64,000 nt of DNA, from assembly GCA_046341775.1 (NCBI GenBank), contig JBKDQQ010000178.1:10867-74866 (forward strand), read 5' to 3'. The notes beneath the pieces are model-generated. The model saw nothing but the letters and a program-made list of their open reading frames with translations. It did not search any database and had not been told where the DNA came from. How positions within the stretch are numbered: position 1 is the first letter of the stretch; each line of letters begins with the position of its first letter. The translations under genes were made by a program, and so were the position numbers. The stretch comes from SXXH01 sp041165735. Lineage in GTDB: Bacteria > Planctomycetota > UBA1135 > GCA-002686595. Positions 43,560-52,584 of this stretch are shown here, piece after piece.

Positions 43560-44888
43560 TCAGGCGCCGGTCTGGCGCCGCTGCAGCAGCTTCTGCGCCA
43601 AGGCGCGGCTCTTGATCACGCACTGGTCGGAGTTGTCGTACTCGAACCGGCCGAAGCGGCCCAACTGCGTGATGCCGTGGCCTTCGAGCCACGACAAGGC
43701 GGCTTGACGCCGAGCGGCGTAGCCGTGGTCGAACACGACGTAGGCCTGCCGGATCTCGCTGCGATCCGTGAACAGCACTTCATCGCGCCGCGCGATGCCC
43801 GACTGCACCAGGCCTTCGACCACCTCGTGCTCGAGCTGCGCGCCGGGACAAGGCGCGCCCCCGCGCACCGTGACTTCGCACAGGAACGAGCTCTTGCCCG
43901 CCGGAGCGAGGTGCGGCGAGTAGTTCGACATGTAGGTCACGCGGTTGGCGGGACCCTGCGAAGCGTGCGGCAGGTAGATCCACGACAAGGGCGGGTGCTC
44001 CGGGCGGTCGAGGGCCACGAGGATGCACACGATGCCGTTGTATTCGAGCTCGCGGCAGGCGCGCGCCGCGTCGGACGGCATGGCGCGCACGATCGCGGGC
44101 ATGTCCGTCAGCGACAGCGTCGAGACCACGCAGTCGTGCATGTCGCCGTCGACGCTCCATCCGGAGCCGGTCTTCTCGACGCATTCGACCCGATGGCCGA
44201 GCTTCACTCGCGCGGCGAGCCGTGCATGCAGCGCGTCCGTGATCGCCTGGAAGCCGCCTTGCAACGGATAGTGGAACACCGACTGGTGCGTGTAGCCCTC
44301 GGTGCGGATGCCCACCGAGGAGCGCAGCACGTCCTCGACCGGCGCGTCGGGGACGCGACCGGCGACCCAGTCCGAGGTCAGCTCGTGCATCGCGCGCTTC
44401 CAGACCTTCTCGTTGTACGGGTCCATGAAGTGCTCGGCGATGCCCGCGCCGAAGCGCCAGCGCACCCACGCGCCGAACTCCTGCGGCGCGCTCGTGCCGC
44501 GCGAGGCGCGGTCGTGCCACGCGTTGACGTAGCCGCGCAAGCACTCGAAGTTCGCCTCGGGCGGCAGGTCGCCGAGGCCGTTCTCGAACGGGTAGTTCAC
44601 CCAGCGCTGGCCGTAGCGGATGCGCGTGTGTCGCTCGACGCTGGTGAAGCGCTCGCGGCCTCCGCCCTGGGCGAGGATCCACTCGAGCGCGGGCTTGTCC
44701 TTCGAATAGAGGATGTGGCCGCCGGAGACGTCGTACGTGTAGCCGTCGACGGTCTTCGAACGGCACAAGCCGCCGGCCACGGGCGCGGACTCGTACAGGG
44801 TCAGGTCGTCCGCGGGCACGCCCCCTTCGACGAGGAAGCGGGCGAGCGACAAGCCGGACACGCCGGCGCCGAGGATGGCGATCTTCAC
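43560..44888 (-). CDS. FAD-dependent oxidoreductase (protoporphyrinogen oxidase / UDP-galactopyranose mutase-like)
   Basis: A 442-residue flavoprotein. The N-terminal dinucleotide motif is VKIAILGAGVSGLSLARFL followed by LYESAPVAGGLCRSKTVDGYTYDVSGGHIL. The VNYPFENGLGDLP and DPYNEKVWKRAM segments resemble UDP-galactopyranose mutase and its relatives that act on sugar nucleotides, while the overall fold is the amine-oxidase/PPOX type. The substrate is therefore open. I start at GTG 44888, right before the first beta strand, with GGAG eight bases upstream; no ATG fits. It follows the RNase HII-like gene on the same strand after 49 bases. Confidence 0.8.
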   Translation of the reverse strand: MKIAILGAGVSGLSLARFLVEGGVPADDLTLYESAPVAGGLCRSKTVDGYTYDVSGGHILYSKDKPALEWILAQGGGRERFTSVERHTRIRYGQRWVNYPFENGLGDLPPEANFECLRGYVNAWHDRASRGTSAPQEFGAWVRWRFGAGIAEHFMDPYNEKVWKRAMHELTSDWVAGRVPDAPVEDVLRSSVGIRTEGYTHQSVFHYPLQGGFQAITDALHARLAARVKLGHRVECVEKTGSGWSVDGDMHDCVVSTLSLTDMPAIVRAMPSDAARACRELEYNGIVCILVALDRPEHPPLSWIYLPHASQGPANRVTYMSNYSPHLAPAGKSSFLCEVTVRGGAPCPGAQLEHEVVEGLVQSGIARRDEVLFTDRSEIRQAYVVFDHGYAARRQAALSWLEGHGITQLGRFGRFEYDNSDQCVIKSRALAQKLLQRRQTGA

Positions 44889-44937
44889 GCAGGTGGCTCC
44901 ATGCCTCGAACGAGGCGGGGAACAGGATAGCCGCGCC

Positions 44938-45987
44938 TCAGCGTGAGCGCACCAGACGCTCGCGCTCGATGCCGAGCGCCTCGAGCCGCTCGCGCATCGC
45001 CGCCAGCCAGCGGCGTCCGTCCTCGACGTAGCCCGCGGTGGGGGCGACCTCCGGAGCCAGGGCGCCGAAGTGGCGGTTGAAGGCGGCCATCGCGAGCTCG
45101 CGGGCGTGCTTCGCCCGGCACGAAGCCAACGCCACCGGCAGCGCCAGCGACTCGGCGCGTTCGACGAAGCGCACTTCGGCGCGCCGGCCTTCGTCGTCCT
45201 CGAGCGCGTAGCGCGAATCGCCGGGTGTTTCCGCGAGCACGGCCACGCGCGCTCCCGGCAGGCCGTCGGAGAGCGGCCGCGCGTAGCGTGCGCGCCCGCC
45301 TTGGCGGTCGACCACGACGGACAGCCCCGTCGCGCCATGGTCGCGCCACAGGATGCGCAGCACGGCGGCGACCTCCTCGAAGGCGGTGGCGCCCTTCGAC
45401 CCGGTGCGTTCGAAGGAGCGGTTCAGCTCCGCGGGCGTGGCGGCGCGCGAACCGAGCGCCACCAGCTCGATGCCTGCCGAGCGGGACCGCTCGACGAGCA
45501 GTCGAGCCATGTCGGCGCGCCAGGCGCGCTCCTTCGCGTCGAGCTCCTCCGGCGCGAGGTCGAGTCGCGCCGACGACCACCATGGCTCGCGCTCGAGTTC
45601 GTCGCTCCACAGCTCGCCCGCCGCGCGCGCGAACCAGGCGCGCGCATCGACGGCTGGCGGCAGGCCGTGCAGCGCCTCGAAGCACTGCACCACGCGCTCC
45701 AGCCTGAGCGCGCCGCGCGTGGTGCGCGACCAGACCTCCTTCGAGTCCGCCACCGCCAAGGCGTCCGACGCCGCCGGTTCGCGCGACACGGCGGGGGCGA
45801 GCTCGCTCCACAGGTCGACGAGGCGCGCGGGATCGTCGGCGCGGAAGGCGCACCAGCCCAGCGTGTAGGGCCCGAGCAGGGGACCGAGGCCGGCCTCGTC
45901 GATGCCCGCCACGACGCGCGCGCGCAGGGGCTCGCGTCGCGGCGACGCGAACAAGCCGGAGTCGTCGGCCTTGCGGCGCGCGGCCAT
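44938..45987 (-). CDS. Divergent RNase HII-like protein
   Basis: A 349-residue protein with the RNase HII motif VAGIDEAGLGPLLGPYTLG (D30, E31, G33) and a second acidic site in VADSKEVWS (D81), both in the right order. It is about 130 residues longer than RNase HII, and the G-R-G of the classic GIDEAGRGP is replaced by G-L-G. The later VVVDRQGGRARYARPL may carry another acidic residue. This could be a distinct RNase H-fold enzyme; RNA-DNA hybrid cleavage is an inference. It overlaps no other gene and sits nine bases after the lgt stop, so it is likely co-transcribed with lgt. Confidence 0.6.
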   Translation of the reverse strand: MAARRKADDSGLFASPRREPLRARVVAGIDEAGLGPLLGPYTLGWCAFRADDPARLVDLWSELAPAVSREPAASDALAVADSKEVWSRTTRGALRLERVVQCFEALHGLPPAVDARAWFARAAGELWSDELEREPWWSSARLDLAPEELDAKERAWRADMARLLVERSRSAGIELVALGSRAATPAELNRSFERTGSKGATAFEEVAAVLRILWRDHGATGLSVVVDRQGGRARYARPLSDGLPGARVAVLAETPGDSRYALEDDEGRRAEVRFVERAESLALPVALASCRAKHARELAMAAFNRHFGALAPEVAPTAGYVEDGRRWLAAMRERLEALGIERERLVRSR

Positions 45988-45996
45988 GCCTGCGAC

Positions 45997-46860
45997 TCAG
46001 CCGGCGCGCCGCGCGTCGGGCAGCGGATCGCGCCGGCCGCGGCAGCGCCAGAGCATCGCGAGCGCGAACCCGCCGACCGCCAGCGACACCAGTTGCGAGG
46101 TGGAGATGGAGCCGTCGAACCACAAGCCGCGCACCGCGTCGCCGCGCAGGAGCTCGACGAGGAAGCGCAGCACGCTGTAGGAAAGCAGCACGATCAGCGA
46201 GACCTGCCCGGCGTACTTGCGGTGCTTCAGCACCTGCCAGCCGATGAAGGCCACGACGAGCGCCTTGATGCTCATCAAGGGTTGCGTGGCCCACAGCTGC
46301 ACTCCGGCGTTCTGCGCCCCGAAGAGGCTCTCGGCCGGCAGCGGATCGGGCACGCGCAGCGTCGCGGGGAACGGCAGCCAGCTCCACGACTCCGGCACGA
46401 CCTTGCCATGGTCGTCGCCCACGAGCAGGCAACCGACGCGACCGACGGCCTGCCCGCAGAATCCCGCGACCAGGCCGAGGTCGAGCGCGTGCACCGACGC
46501 CACGCCGAGTTGGCGCGCGCGCCACATGCCGAGGCCGATGGCGCCGAGCATGCCGCCGTACATCACGAGCCCGCCCTGCCAGACGTAGAAGATCGAGAGC
46601 GGGTCCTCGAGGAAGCCTTGGCCGACCTGGCTCCCTTGCAGCGTCTCGACCACCACGTACATGGCGCGCGCGCCGAGGATCACGCCGAACACGATCCAGG
46701 TCGTGATCGAGGCGTAGCGCTGCGGATCGCCTTGCGGGTCCTCGCCGAAGCGCGCGGCGAGGCGTCCGAGGATCCACGAACCGAGCAGGAAGCCCAGCGC
46801 CACCATCGCGCCGAAGGCGCGCACCTTGAAGCCGGCGACCTCGAACAGGATCGGATGCAT
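45997..46860 (-). CDS. lgt: Prolipoprotein diacylglyceryl transferase
   Basis: A 287-residue polytopic protein matching Lgt, which moves diacylglyceryl from phosphatidylglycerol to the lipobox cysteine of prolipoproteins. It begins MHPILFEVAGFKVRAFGAM, contains YVWQGGLVMYGGMLG, the signature-region GQAVGRVGCLLVGDDHGK, and a C-terminal LRFLVELLRGDAVRGL. In E. coli Lgt the first of these reads QGGMSFHGG; here the histidine (H103) is tyrosine, a variant I recall in other bacteria, so activity is still likely. At least two putative lipoproteins in the window (40700-43099 and 48140-50761) could be substrates. The start is in a CCCATGC context. Confidence 0.9.
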   Translation of the reverse strand: MHPILFEVAGFKVRAFGAMVALGFLLGSWILGRLAARFGEDPQGDPQRYASITTWIVFGVILGARAMYVVVETLQGSQVGQGFLEDPLSIFYVWQGGLVMYGGMLGAIGLGMWRARQLGVASVHALDLGLVAGFCGQAVGRVGCLLVGDDHGKVVPESWSWLPFPATLRVPDPLPAESLFGAQNAGVQLWATQPLMSIKALVVAFIGWQVLKHRKYAGQVSLIVLLSYSVLRFLVELLRGDAVRGLWFDGSISTSQLVSLAVGGFALAMLWRCRGRRDPLPDARRAG

Positions 46861-46923
46861 GGGGGGGATGGTAGCCAGCGAGGGGCCGCGAAGCTCGCGC
46901 GTGCGCGCCGCGCCTCCGGCGGC

Positions 46924-46929
46924 TATCCT
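46924..46929 (+). promoter_or_regulatory. Possible -10 element (TATCCT) upstream of pus10
   Basis: TATCCT lies about 112 bases before the pus10 ATG. The same hexamer occurs before 48140 and, on the minus strand, before 7364. No good -35 was found. Confidence 0.3.
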
Positions 46930-47041
46930 CTCCGCCCCGCACGCGGCCCGAGCCGCGCCGGCGCCGCCCCGTCCAGCGTGGAGGGGCGCAACGTTCGAGT
47001 CGTTGGGCGCCGTCCGGCACGGGCGGCGCGAGAGGATCGCC

Positions 47042-48019
47042 ATGCACGCAGACGCGCGAGGACCAGACGACGCAGCGGAGCCCGGCAAGGGCGCCGAAGA
47101 GGGCGGCGAGCTCGAGCTCGAGCTCGAGGGCCCGGCCGACGAGTCGGCCGCGGATCCGTCGCGCGCCGCGCGCCGCGCCGGACCGCGCGGTGGCGGCGAA
47201 CCGCGACGTCCCGAGGTCAAGCTCTACATCGAGGGGCGCTACCGCAAACTGGTGCGGGACCTGCCGCAGACCGTGTTCTTCTGCCCGGAGTGCAAGGGCC
47301 ACCCGCGCCGTCGCAGGAAGTGCGAGCGCTGCGAGGGTTTCGGCAAGCTGACGCGCGACTCGGTGCAGGAGCTCGTCGCGTGGGTCGCGGGCGGGTTCTA
47401 CAAGACGCGCAAGCAGAAGTTCCACGGGGCGGGACGCGAGGATGTCGACGTGCGCATGCTCGGCGCAGGCCGGCCGTTCGTGCTCGAGCTCGTCAATCCC
47501 AAGGTGCTCGACGTGGATCTGGCGGAGGTGGAGGCGGAGATCAACCGGCGCAACGCCGGTCGCCTCGAGGTGCGCGGCCTGCACCACGCCGACAAGTCGC
47601 GCGTGCGCTTCCTCAAGGAGACGCCGCATTCGAAGGAGTACGGCGTGCTGGTGGCGCTCGAGGCGCCGGTCGACGACGCGCGCCTCGCTGCGCTGGTCGG
47701 GCCGCGCCGCGCGATCGTGCAGCAGACGCCCGCGCGCGTCGCGCACCGGCGCGCCGACAAGGCGCGCGAACGTTGGATCGAGATCACCTCCGTCGAACGC
47801 CGCTCGGAGCTCGTCGTGCACGTCGTGATGCGCACCGAGCACGGCACGTACGTGAAGGAGGCGGTCAACGGCGAGGGCGGCGCCACGCGGCCTTCCCTGG
47901 CCGAGCTGCTGGGCGTGCCCTGCCGTTGCGCGGAGCTCGACGTGCTGGAGATCCTCGACTTCGACGTGCCGGCGCCCGACGCCAAGCCGCGCGAGGAGCC
48001 GTTCGGCGCGGGATTGTGA
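47042..48019 (+). CDS. pus10: tRNA pseudouridine(54/55) synthase Pus10
   Basis: A 325-residue protein with clear Pus10 features. EVKLYIEGRYRKLVRDLPQT is followed by a zinc ribbon (CPEC 81-84, CERC 94-97), then FHGAGREDVDVRMLGAGRPFVLE with the catalytic aspartate in the GREDVDVR motif. The late block VKEAVNGEGGATRPSLAELLG matches archaeal and human Pus10. It makes pseudouridine at positions 54 and/or 55 of the tRNA T-loop. The first ~55 residues are acidic and low-complexity, and the N-terminal THUMP-type part is short. Pus10 is archaeal/eukaryotic; bacteria normally use TruB, so this is unusual. I start at ATG 47042. Confidence 0.9.
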   Translation: MHADARGPDDAAEPGKGAEEGGELELELEGPADESAADPSRAARRAGPRGGGEPRRPEVKLYIEGRYRKLVRDLPQTVFFCPECKGHPRRRRKCERCEGFGKLTRDSVQELVAWVAGGFYKTRKQKFHGAGREDVDVRMLGAGRPFVLELVNPKVLDVDLAEVEAEINRRNAGRLEVRGLHHADKSRVRFLKETPHSKEYGVLVALEAPVDDARLAALVGPRRAIVQQTPARVAHRRADKARERWIEITSVERRSELVVHVVMRTEHGTYVKEAVNGEGGATRPSLAELLGVPCRCAELDVLEILDFDVPAPDAKPREEPFGAGL

Positions 48020-48122
48020 AGTCCACCGCGTCGTGAAGTCGACCGCTGGCGCCGCTGCGCGGTTCGCCCCGCGCGCGTCCGCGCCGCCCGGCCAGTGGAT
48101 CCCCGGGCGCGCCCGGGGCGGG

Positions 48123-48128
48123 TATCCT
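48123..48128 (+). promoter_or_regulatory. Possible -10 element (TATCCT) close to the 48140 start
   Basis: TATCCT ends 11 bases before the ATG at 48140, so a transcript starting at the usual distance would have a leader of only a few bases. Confidence 0.35.
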
Positions 48129-48139
48129 TGGACTCCGCC

Positions 48140-50761
48140 ATGCGAACGCTGCTCCATCTGCTCGCGCCCGCCCTGCTGCTCGCCGCCTGCGTGCGACCGC
48201 CCGTCGCCGACGAAGTCCCGCGCGCCATCCCGCGTCCCACCGAGCACCGCCTCGACGAAGGCGCCGAGCGCGAGCACAAGGCTTCGCGCAAGCGTTGGAT
48301 CGAATCGATGCACAAGGCCGCGGAGGGCGTCGATTGGCGCGCCATCGAGCGCCAGAACCAGGAGCGCGAGGAGGCCCGGCGACGCGCCTGGGCGCAGGGC
48401 ACCGCGCTGATCCCGTCGCGCTGGAGCGAAGTCGGCTCGAAGAACCAGGCTGGCCGCATGCATTGCGTGCAGCGTTCGCCGTCCGTGGCCGGCCGCCTGT
48501 ACGCGGGCTCCTCGCTCGGCGGCGTGTGGCTGGGCAACGAGAACGGCACTGGTTGGACGCCGATCGGCGACAACCTCGCGGGTGGCGCGCATTGGATCGA
48601 AGTGTTGCCGCCCGAGGTCGCCGGCGGCGAGGAGGTCGTGCTCGTCGCCAACGATGGCGGCAAGGTCTCGGTCACGCGCGACCGCGGCGAGTCGTGGGCG
48701 CAGCCCGCGGGCCTGCCGGCGCTCAGCTCGTGCCGCGGCATGGCCAAGCTCGCCACCACGCCGCCAACCTTGCTCGTCTACGGGCAGTACAACCCGGGCT
48801 CGGGCACGCGTCCGGGCTTGTTCGCCTCGACCGACGGCGGACGCACCTTCGCCAACCGCTGGACCGGCAACGCGAACCATCCGGGCGGCATCTGGGTGCC
48901 GCGCATCGGCGCGACGGCCGCCACGGACGTCTACATCCTGCACCGCGGCCAAGTGCTGAAGTCGAACACCGGAGGCACGAACCCCGTCGTGGTCGGAACG
49001 CTCGACGCGACCGCCACGCAAGGCTGGATCTCGGGCAGCGAAGCCGGCGCGCCGCAGTTGTACGCGATCCAGCGCATCGGCAGCGCGTGGCGCCTCTATT
49101 CCTCGAGCAACGCCGGCGCGTCGTGGAGCCATGTCCACACGCCCACCGACGTGTGGGAAGGCACCTTGTGCGCCTCGATCACGAATCCCCAGCTCGTCGC
49201 CTACGGCGGTGTCGAGACCTGGCGCTCCACGAACGGCGGAGCGACCTTCGCCAAGGTCAACAACTGGGGCGACTACTACGGCAATCCCGCGCAGCGCCTG
49301 CACGCCGACATCCCCGGCATCTTCGCCCTGCCGAACGGCGCCGGCGAGATCTGGTACGTGGCCACCGACGGCGGCTTGTACGAGAGCCGCACGCAACTCG
49401 CCACCGTGCAGAACCTGTCGCTGTCGGGACTGGGCGTGTCGCAGTACTACTCGACGCACACCTCGCGCACGAGTCCGACGCTGATCGTCGCCGGCGCGCA
49501 GGACCAGGGCTACCAGCGCGGCTACTTGTCCGCTCCGACCGGCAGCGGTCCATCGACGAACTTCGCCCAGCTCATCTCCGGCGACTACGGACACCTCACC
49601 TCGTCGGACGGCACGCACAACCTGCTCTACAGCGTGTACCCTGGCTTCGTGCTCGTGCAGCAGGGCGAGGCGAACCCGCAACTGCTCTCGCCGTATGTGA
49701 ACTTCCCGAGCGGAGCGACCAACGCCTGGCTGCCGCCGATCCACGCCGACCCGACGGATCCCACGGCGTTCTTCTTCTGCGGCAACACGCTCTGGCGCCA
49801 TCGCCGCACCACCTTCAACAACTGGCCGGCGACGCAATGGACGACGAGCAACCTGCTCGACGGCGGCGCGACCTACGTGTCCCAGATCGCCTTCGCGCCG
49901 TCGAACGCGCAGCGCGCCTACTGCGTCAACAACGCCGGCCGCGTGTATCGCTCGCTCGACCGCGGCGTCACCTGGACCTTGGCGAGTTCCAGCGGCCCCG
50001 CGCCGCACTACTTCTACGGCAACGCGCTGGCGGTGCACCCGACCAACCCCGACGAAGCGGTAGTCGGAGGCTCGGGCTACTCGACCGTGGCGGCGCGCCG
50101 CACCACCGACGGCGGGGCGACTTGGACCGGCATCGGCACGGGCCTGCCCTCGACGCTGATCTACGACCTCGCCTACGGCAACGACGGCTCGGTGTTCGCC
50201 GCCACGGAAGCCGGTCCGTACCGCTGGCACCCGAGCCTGGGCTCGTGGCAGAGCCTCGCCGAACCCGGCTTGCCCATCACGGTCTTCTGGTCGGTCGAAG
50301 TGGTCGACGCGGGGGCGACGGCGCGCTTCGCCACCTACGGACGCGGCATCTGGGACTGGCGCATCGGACCGCCCACCGGCGCCGCGTCCTTCGCCGCGTA
50401 CGGAACGGGACTCGGCGGCGCGAACATCCTCTCCTTGGACACGCGCACCTTGCCGATCCTCGGCACCACGGTGGTCTTCGACGTGGTCTCGCCCAACCTC
50501 GGCGCGCGTTCGGGCATCCTGTTCAACTCGACCTTCGGCGGCTCGGCGAGCTTCGGCGGCGGCACCGTGCTGTGCGATCCTGTGCTCTCGACCCGCAGGT
50601 TCCTGCTCGACGACACCGGCATGGGACAGGTGCGCTTCGCGGTGCCCAACGATCCGACCATCGTCGGCACGACGATGTACTTCCAGGCGATGGTCTTCGA
50701 TCCGACCGTCGCGCAGGGCTACGCGTTCAGCAACGGCCTCGAGGCGAGCTTCGGCCACTGA
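48140..50761 (+). CDS. Lipoprotein with BNR/sortilin-like beta-propeller and 'FSNGLE' C-terminal domain
   Basis: An 873-residue protein with a lipoprotein signal peptide ending in the lipobox LLAAC. A charged helical spacer is followed by repeated propeller blades with DGG/DRG Asp-box motifs (VSVTRDRGESW, FASTDGGRTF, WRSTNGGATF, YRSLDRGVTW, RRTTDGGATW) as in sialidase/Vps10/YCF48 propellers. The final ~125 residues (AAYGTGLGG...LPILGTTVVFDVVSPNLG...IVGTTMYFQAMVFDP...GYAFSNGLEASFG) form a separate beta domain that I recall at the C-termini of many planctomycete secreted proteins; it differs from the CPCGN domain. No sialidase catalytic residues were identified, so a ligand-binding surface protein is most likely. 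Confidence 0.78.
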   Translation: MRTLLHLLAPALLLAACVRPPVADEVPRAIPRPTEHRLDEGAEREHKASRKRWIESMHKAAEGVDWRAIERQNQEREEARRRAWAQGTALIPSRWSEVGSKNQAGRMHCVQRSPSVAGRLYAGSSLGGVWLGNENGTGWTPIGDNLAGGAHWIEVLPPEVAGGEEVVLVANDGGKVSVTRDRGESWAQPAGLPALSSCRGMAKLATTPPTLLVYGQYNPGSGTRPGLFASTDGGRTFANRWTGNANHPGGIWVPRIGATAATDVYILHRGQVLKSNTGGTNPVVVGTLDATATQGWISGSEAGAPQLYAIQRIGSAWRLYSSSNAGASWSHVHTPTDVWEGTLCASITNPQLVAYGGVETWRSTNGGATFAKVNNWGDYYGNPAQRLHADIPGIFALPNGAGEIWYVATDGGLYESRTQLATVQNLSLSGLGVSQYYSTHTSRTSPTLIVAGAQDQGYQRGYLSAPTGSGPSTNFAQLISGDYGHLTSSDGTHNLLYSVYPGFVLVQQGEANPQLLSPYVNFPSGATNAWLPPIHADPTDPTAFFFCGNTLWRHRRTTFNNWPATQWTTSNLLDGGATYVSQIAFAPSNAQRAYCVNNAGRVYRSLDRGVTWTLASSSGPAPHYFYGNALAVHPTNPDEAVVGGSGYSTVAARRTTDGGATWTGIGTGLPSTLIYDLAYGNDGSVFAATEAGPYRWHPSLGSWQSLAEPGLPITVFWSVEVVDAGATARFATYGRGIWDWRIGPPTGAASFAAYGTGLGGANILSLDTRTLPILGTTVVFDVVSPNLGARSGILFNSTFGGSASFGGGTVLCDPVLSTRRFLLDDTGMGQVRFAVPNDPTIVGTTMYFQAMVFDPTVAQGYAFSNGLEASFGH

Positions 50762-50788
50762 GGCCGCGCCGGCCGGACGGGGCGCGGT

Positions 50789-51265
50789 TCACAACGCGGT
50801 CCCGATGATCTCCGTCTCGAAGACGAGCTCGCCGCCATAGAAGCCTTGCGCGGCGTAGACGAACATGCGCGAGCGCACCTTGAGCGGCTTGCAGGCGAAG
50901 AGCATCGTGCCCGCGGGCTCGACGGCGCCGCGGAAGCGAGTGCCGTCCATGCCGGCGAAGCCGAGGAATCCGGCGAAGCCCGGCGTGCGCTCCATGTAGT
51001 CCCAACTGCACAGTTGCGCGGCCGATTCGCACATCAGGACGCCCGGGAACAACGGGCGTCCGGGGATGTGGTCGGCGGCCCACCAATCGTCGGCGCGGAT
51101 CTCCTTCCACGCCACGGAAGGAGCGGAGTCCGCGCCGTGCGCGGCCACGCCGTCGAGCAGCGCGAGCCGTCCGGCCTGCTTGAGGCGCGCGTAGATGGCC
51201 GCCTTCGTGGCGTAGGGCCGGGACAAGTCGCAGGAGGCGGGGGAGATCAGCGGCTCGGAGGGCAT
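50789..51265 (-). CDS. FabZ-like 3-hydroxyacyl-ACP dehydratase (hotdog fold)
   Basis: A 158-residue hotdog protein. The active-site helix carries ADHIPGRPLFPGVLMCESAAQ, with the catalytic histidine H66 and glutamate E80 in the order seen in FabZ/FabA-type dehydratases. The extended N-terminus (about 50 residues with PYATKAAIYARLKQAGRLALL) is unusual for FabZ and may be a small added domain. It is likely to act on 3-hydroxyacyl-ACP in fatty-acid or polyketide-type synthesis, but the chain length is unknown. The divergent PLP gene starts 94 bases away. Confidence 0.8.
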   Translation of the reverse strand: MPSEPLISPASCDLSRPYATKAAIYARLKQAGRLALLDGVAAHGADSAPSVAWKEIRADDWWAADHIPGRPLFPGVLMCESAAQLCSWDYMERTPGFAGFLGFAGMDGTRFRGAVEPAGTMLFACKPLKVRSRMFVYAAQGFYGGELVFETEIIGTAL

Positions 51266-51346
51266 GGCGGCCAAGTGTAGGGAGCGCCCGCGCGCGGCGA
51301 CAGCGCCGGCCCGCCGACCCGCGGCGACGAGCGGGTCGCGGACCGT

Positions 51347-51352
51347 TAACAT
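51347..51352 (+). promoter_or_regulatory. Possible -10 element (TAACAT) directly before the 51359 start
   Basis: TAACAT ends six bases before the ATG. If it is a -10 box, transcription would start at or next to the ATG and the message would be leaderless. Confidence 0.35.
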
Positions 51353-51358
51353 CCGCGC

Positions 51359-52576
51359 ATGGCGAACGGCGACCATCTGCGCGCTCCGGGCGAACTCGAT
51401 CCCGCCACCTTGTGCGTGCACGGGGGGTGGCGGCCCGACGAGGCGCAGCGCGCCGCCGTGCTGCCGCTGGTGCGCTCCTCGACCTTCCGGTTGTTCGACG
51501 ACGCCTACGCGGCGATGGTGGAGGGGCGCGCGGACGAGGCGTGGATCTACTCGCGCCTCAGGAACCCGACGCTCGACGCGGTGCAGGCGAAGCTCGCCGC
51601 GCTCGAAGGCGCCGAGCGCGCGCTGCTCTTCGCCTCGGGCATGGCGGCCATCCACGCGGCCGCGCTGGCCTGCGTCGGAGCAGGCGACCGCATCGTCGCT
51701 CCGCGCTCCGTCTACGGCTCGACCTGGGACCTCTTCAAGAACCTGCTCGGCCCGCTCGCCGTGCGCGCGGACTTCGTCGACTACGACGACGACGCGGCCC
51801 TCGAGCGCGCGCTGGACGACGGACCCGTGCGGCTCGTGTGGGCCGAGAGCCTCTCGAATCCGACCATGGCCGTGGCCGACCTGCCGCGGCTCGCCGCGCT
51901 GGCGCACGCGCGCGGCGCGCGGCTCGTGGTCGACGCCACCTTCGTCTCGCCGCTGTTGCAGCGTCCGCTCGAACTCGGCGCGGACCTCGTGGTGCACTCG
52001 GCCACCAAGTACCTCGCCGGCCACTCGGACCTCGTGGGCGGCGTCGTCTGCGGCGGTGCGGAGCTCGTCAAGCAGTGCTTCCGCAAGCTGCAGCTGGCGG
52101 GCGGCTGCATGGACCCCGAGGGGGCCTGGCTGCTCGACCGAGGCGTGAAGACGTTGCAGTTGCGCATGGCGCGCCATTGCGAAGGATCGCTGCTCTTGGC
52201 TCGGCGCATGGAGGGCCACCCCGATGTGCTGCGCGTGCTGCATCCGGGGCTCGGCTCGCATCCGCGGCGCGAGCTCGCCGCGCGCCTCCTGCCGCGCGGC
52301 TCGGGCGGGAGGTGGTCGATGGTGCTCTCCGGCGGCGACGCGCGCGCGTCGCGCTTCGCGCGGGCGTTGCGGCTCGCACTCGAGGCGTCCAGCCTCGGCG
52401 GAGTCGAGACGCTCGTGTCGCTGCCGTTCAACACCAGCCACGCGCGTCTCGACGCGGCGGAGCGCGCCGCGGCCGGCATCGCGCCCGGCTTCGTGCGCGT
52501 CTCGACCGGCATCGAGGACCCGGAGGACCTCGCGCGCGACTTCGAGGCGGCGCTCGCGGCCTCGCGCGCCGGCTGA
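51359..52576 (+). CDS. Cys/Met-metabolism PLP-dependent enzyme
   Basis: A 405-residue fold-type I PLP enzyme of the cystathionine gamma-synthase/beta- and gamma-lyase/methionine gamma-lyase group. K217 in VHSATKYLAGHSD should bind PLP. Other landmarks are CVHGGWRPDE, WIYSRLRNPTLDAVQAKLAALEGAE, FASGMAAIHAAALAC, the cofactor-binding aspartate in VVDATFVSP, and VRVSTGIEDPEDLARDFEAAL. The exact reaction cannot be chosen from sequence, so I leave the name general. The start is at 51359 with TAACAT only six bases upstream. It converges on the membrane protein gene across a hairpin. Confidence 0.85.
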   Translation: MANGDHLRAPGELDPATLCVHGGWRPDEAQRAAVLPLVRSSTFRLFDDAYAAMVEGRADEAWIYSRLRNPTLDAVQAKLAALEGAERALLFASGMAAIHAAALACVGAGDRIVAPRSVYGSTWDLFKNLLGPLAVRADFVDYDDDAALERALDDGPVRLVWAESLSNPTMAVADLPRLAALAHARGARLVVDATFVSPLLQRPLELGADLVVHSATKYLAGHSDLVGGVVCGGAELVKQCFRKLQLAGGCMDPEGAWLLDRGVKTLQLRMARHCEGSLLLARRMEGHPDVLRVLHPGLGSHPRRELAARLLPRGSGGRWSMVLSGGDARASRFARALRLALEASSLGGVETLVSLPFNTSHARLDAAERAAAGIAPGFVRVSTGIEDPEDLARDFEAALAASRAG

Positions 52577-52584
52577 GCCGGCCC

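Noticed and set aside
44885..50758. A 1957-codon open frame on the minus strand
   Set aside because: It runs antisense through lgt, pus10 and the propeller gene, has no recognisable domain and is rich in Arg/Ala/Gly, as expected for GC-driven shadow frames.
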